Shown here: in pieces, positions 4,365 to 5,479 of the stretch
How the letters are laid out: each line of letters starts with the position of its first letter
Numbering within the stretch: position 1 is the first letter of the stretch
Assembly: GCA_946410475.1 (NCBI GenBank)
Contig: CAMKAM010000095.1
Location: forward strand, 1 to 5,479
Length of the DNA: 5,479 nt
Origin: an uncultured Bacillota bacterium
Lineage (GTDB): Bacteria > Bacillota > Clostridia > Peptostreptococcales > Anaerovoracaceae
Direction of reading: 5' to 3'
Position numbers and translations under genes: made by a program
Notes under the pieces: generated by a model
The model's input: the letters and a program-made list of their open reading frames with translations, nothing else
Database searches by the model: none
What the model was told of the DNA's origin: nothing

Positions 4365-5479
4365 CTATCTCTTGTTCTCTTCCGCGAACCTGATTATCTT
4401 CTTTGATGTATTCTTTACGAACTCCTCTTTACGGAGTTTGATAGCTTTGATACGTTTGAAGAACGGCTGCTCTTCGTTCAGTTTGTCCACTTCTTTCCAC
4501 AGGGCATCGAGTATCTGCTCGTCTGTGGCGTTCTCACCGATCCTCTCGGCGACCTCATCCGGATCGACGATGATGGAAGCAACTATCTTTATGTCTTCCT
4601 TGTCCTCTGTCGACTCGCTGAATACCATCGATTCCTGGACGAGCGGGATGTTCGAGAGGTTGTACTCGAGCTCCTCCGGGAATACGTTCTTTCCGTTCTT
4701 GGCGATGATGACGTTCTTCGCGCGGCCTGTGATGACGGCGTATCCTTCATCATCCATGAAGCCGATATCTCCGGAACGGAGCCATCCGTCGACCAGTACT
4801 TCGGCCGTCTCTTCAGGCATCTCGTAGTATCCCATCATGACGTTGTCGCCCTTGATCCAGATCTCTCCTATGCCTTCTTCGTCCGGCTCGTGTATCTTCA
4901 GTTCGCAGGCCGGGAAAGCCTTTCCGATCGATGTCGATTTCGGATGTCTGTCCGGGTTGAGGGCTCCCATCGGAGCGCACTCAGTAAGCCCATAGCCCTG
5001 CAGCGCCATAACGCCGAATGCCTTCAGATCTTCGAGCACCATCGGATTGATAGCAGCTCCTCCGCAGATGAGAGTTCCCATCCTGCCTCCGAAGACCTTT
5101 CTGATATCCTTGAAGAAGATGTTCCCGAGATCAAGACCGATCTTCTTTGTTTTCTTGTTTATGGCCATCACCTTGCGGACAGTCTTTTCCTTGCCCTGCT
5201 TTCTGATGTTCTTCCAGATCGCCTTGTCGAGCGTCTCGAAGATCGCCGGTACTCCGAGGAAGATCGTCGGTTTGATCTCCTCGAGATTCTTTCTTATATA
5301 CTTGAGTCCCTCGCAGTATCCGATCGACGCTCCGCAGTAGAGCGGGATCAGGAAGCCGCATGTGCACTCATATGAATGGTGGAGCGGCAATACCGAGAAG
5401 AACACGTCCTGTCTCGGCTCTACGTTGAACAGCGTCGGCGCGACCATCAGGTCGGTGACGAGGTTCTTGTGGCTGAGCA
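4365..5479 (-). CDS. Long-chain acyl-CoA synthetase (AMP-forming), partial, 5' end outside the window
   Basis: This enzyme activates a fatty acid with ATP to an acyl-adenylate and transfers it to CoA, at the cytoplasm/membrane face. The C-terminal 370 residues are visible. The reading frame runs off the right edge with LSHKNLV, which normally follows the P-loop TSGTTGxPKG motif of the ANL superfamily, so the real start lies well outside. Positions count from the ATG at 5447: LPLHHSYE (20-27), GVPAIFE (65-71), the adenine-binding GYGLTE (151-156), GWLRSGDIG with the ATP-ribose aspartate D227, the hinge region GRAKNVII (241-248), and the C-terminal lysine motif KNTSKKIIR (345-353, probable catalytic K350). 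The LPLHHSYE form fits long-chain fatty acyl-CoA synthetases of Clostridia, but substrate chain length is not proven. It is the first visible gene of the operon with greA and lysS. Confidence 0.9.
   Translation of the reverse strand, partial: LSHKNLVTDLMVAPTLFNVEPRQDVFFSVLPLHHSYECTCGFLIPLYCGASIGYCEGLKYIRKNLEEIKPTIFLGVPAIFETLDKAIWKNIRKQGKEKTVRKVMAINKKTKKIGLDLGNIFFKDIRKVFGGRMGTLICGGAAINPMVLEDLKAFGVMALQGYGLTECAPMGALNPDRHPKSTSIGKAFPACELKIHEPDEEGIGEIWIKGDNVMMGYYEMPEETAEVLVDGWLRSGDIGFMDDEGYAVITGRAKNVIIAKNGKNVFPEELEYNLSNIPLVQESMVFSESTEDKEDIKIVASIIVDPDEVAERIGENATDEQILDALWKEVDKLNEEQPFFKRIKAIKLRKEEFVKNTSKKIIRFAEENKR

Overview
The window looks like chromosomal DNA from a low-to-medium GC member of the Bacillota, most likely a Clostridia-type anaerobe. 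The evidence is the strong AGGAGG-type ribosome binding sites, two GTG starts, a greA-lysS pair, and a long-chain acyl-CoA synthetase carrying the LPLHHSYE motif. Genus cannot be fixed from sequence inspection alone.

Left part (1-784, + strand): a short promoter/leader region with a hairpin-like palindrome and a near-perfect 16-bp tandem repeat, then a 220-aa protein with a DUF4428-like Cys4 zinc-binding N-terminus. It converges on the next gene across a 64-bp gap in which I see no terminator.

Middle part (849-2216): a stand-alone PD-(D/E)XK-like nuclease gene on the minus strand, with its own promoter (TTGAAA, 17-bp spacer, extended -10 TGGTAAAAT) and a 9-bp direct repeat overlapping that promoter. 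Upstream of it lies an AT-rich intergenic region with two 40-bp copies of the same long palindrome (35/40 identical, 133 bp apart). Their polarity is wrong for intrinsic terminators and they are not explained by any gene. Next comes a strong hairpin terminator with a GAAA tetraloop, then a GC-rich, repeat-laden tail that holds a doubtful 54-aa reading frame.

Right part (2217-5479, minus strand): an apparent operon read from right to left, consisting of a partial AMP-forming long-chain acyl-CoA synthetase (cut by the window edge), greA and lysS. The synthetase and greA are only 14 nt apart, and greA and lysS are separated by 109 nt. The transcript would end at the hairpin near 1985-2026. These are core functions: fatty acid activation, rescue of backtracked RNA polymerase and lysine-tRNA charging.

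I do not see a clear new multi-gene system. The least explained items are the paired palindromes beside the nuclease-like gene, the tandem repeat in the leader of the DUF4428-like gene, and the structured tail after lysS.
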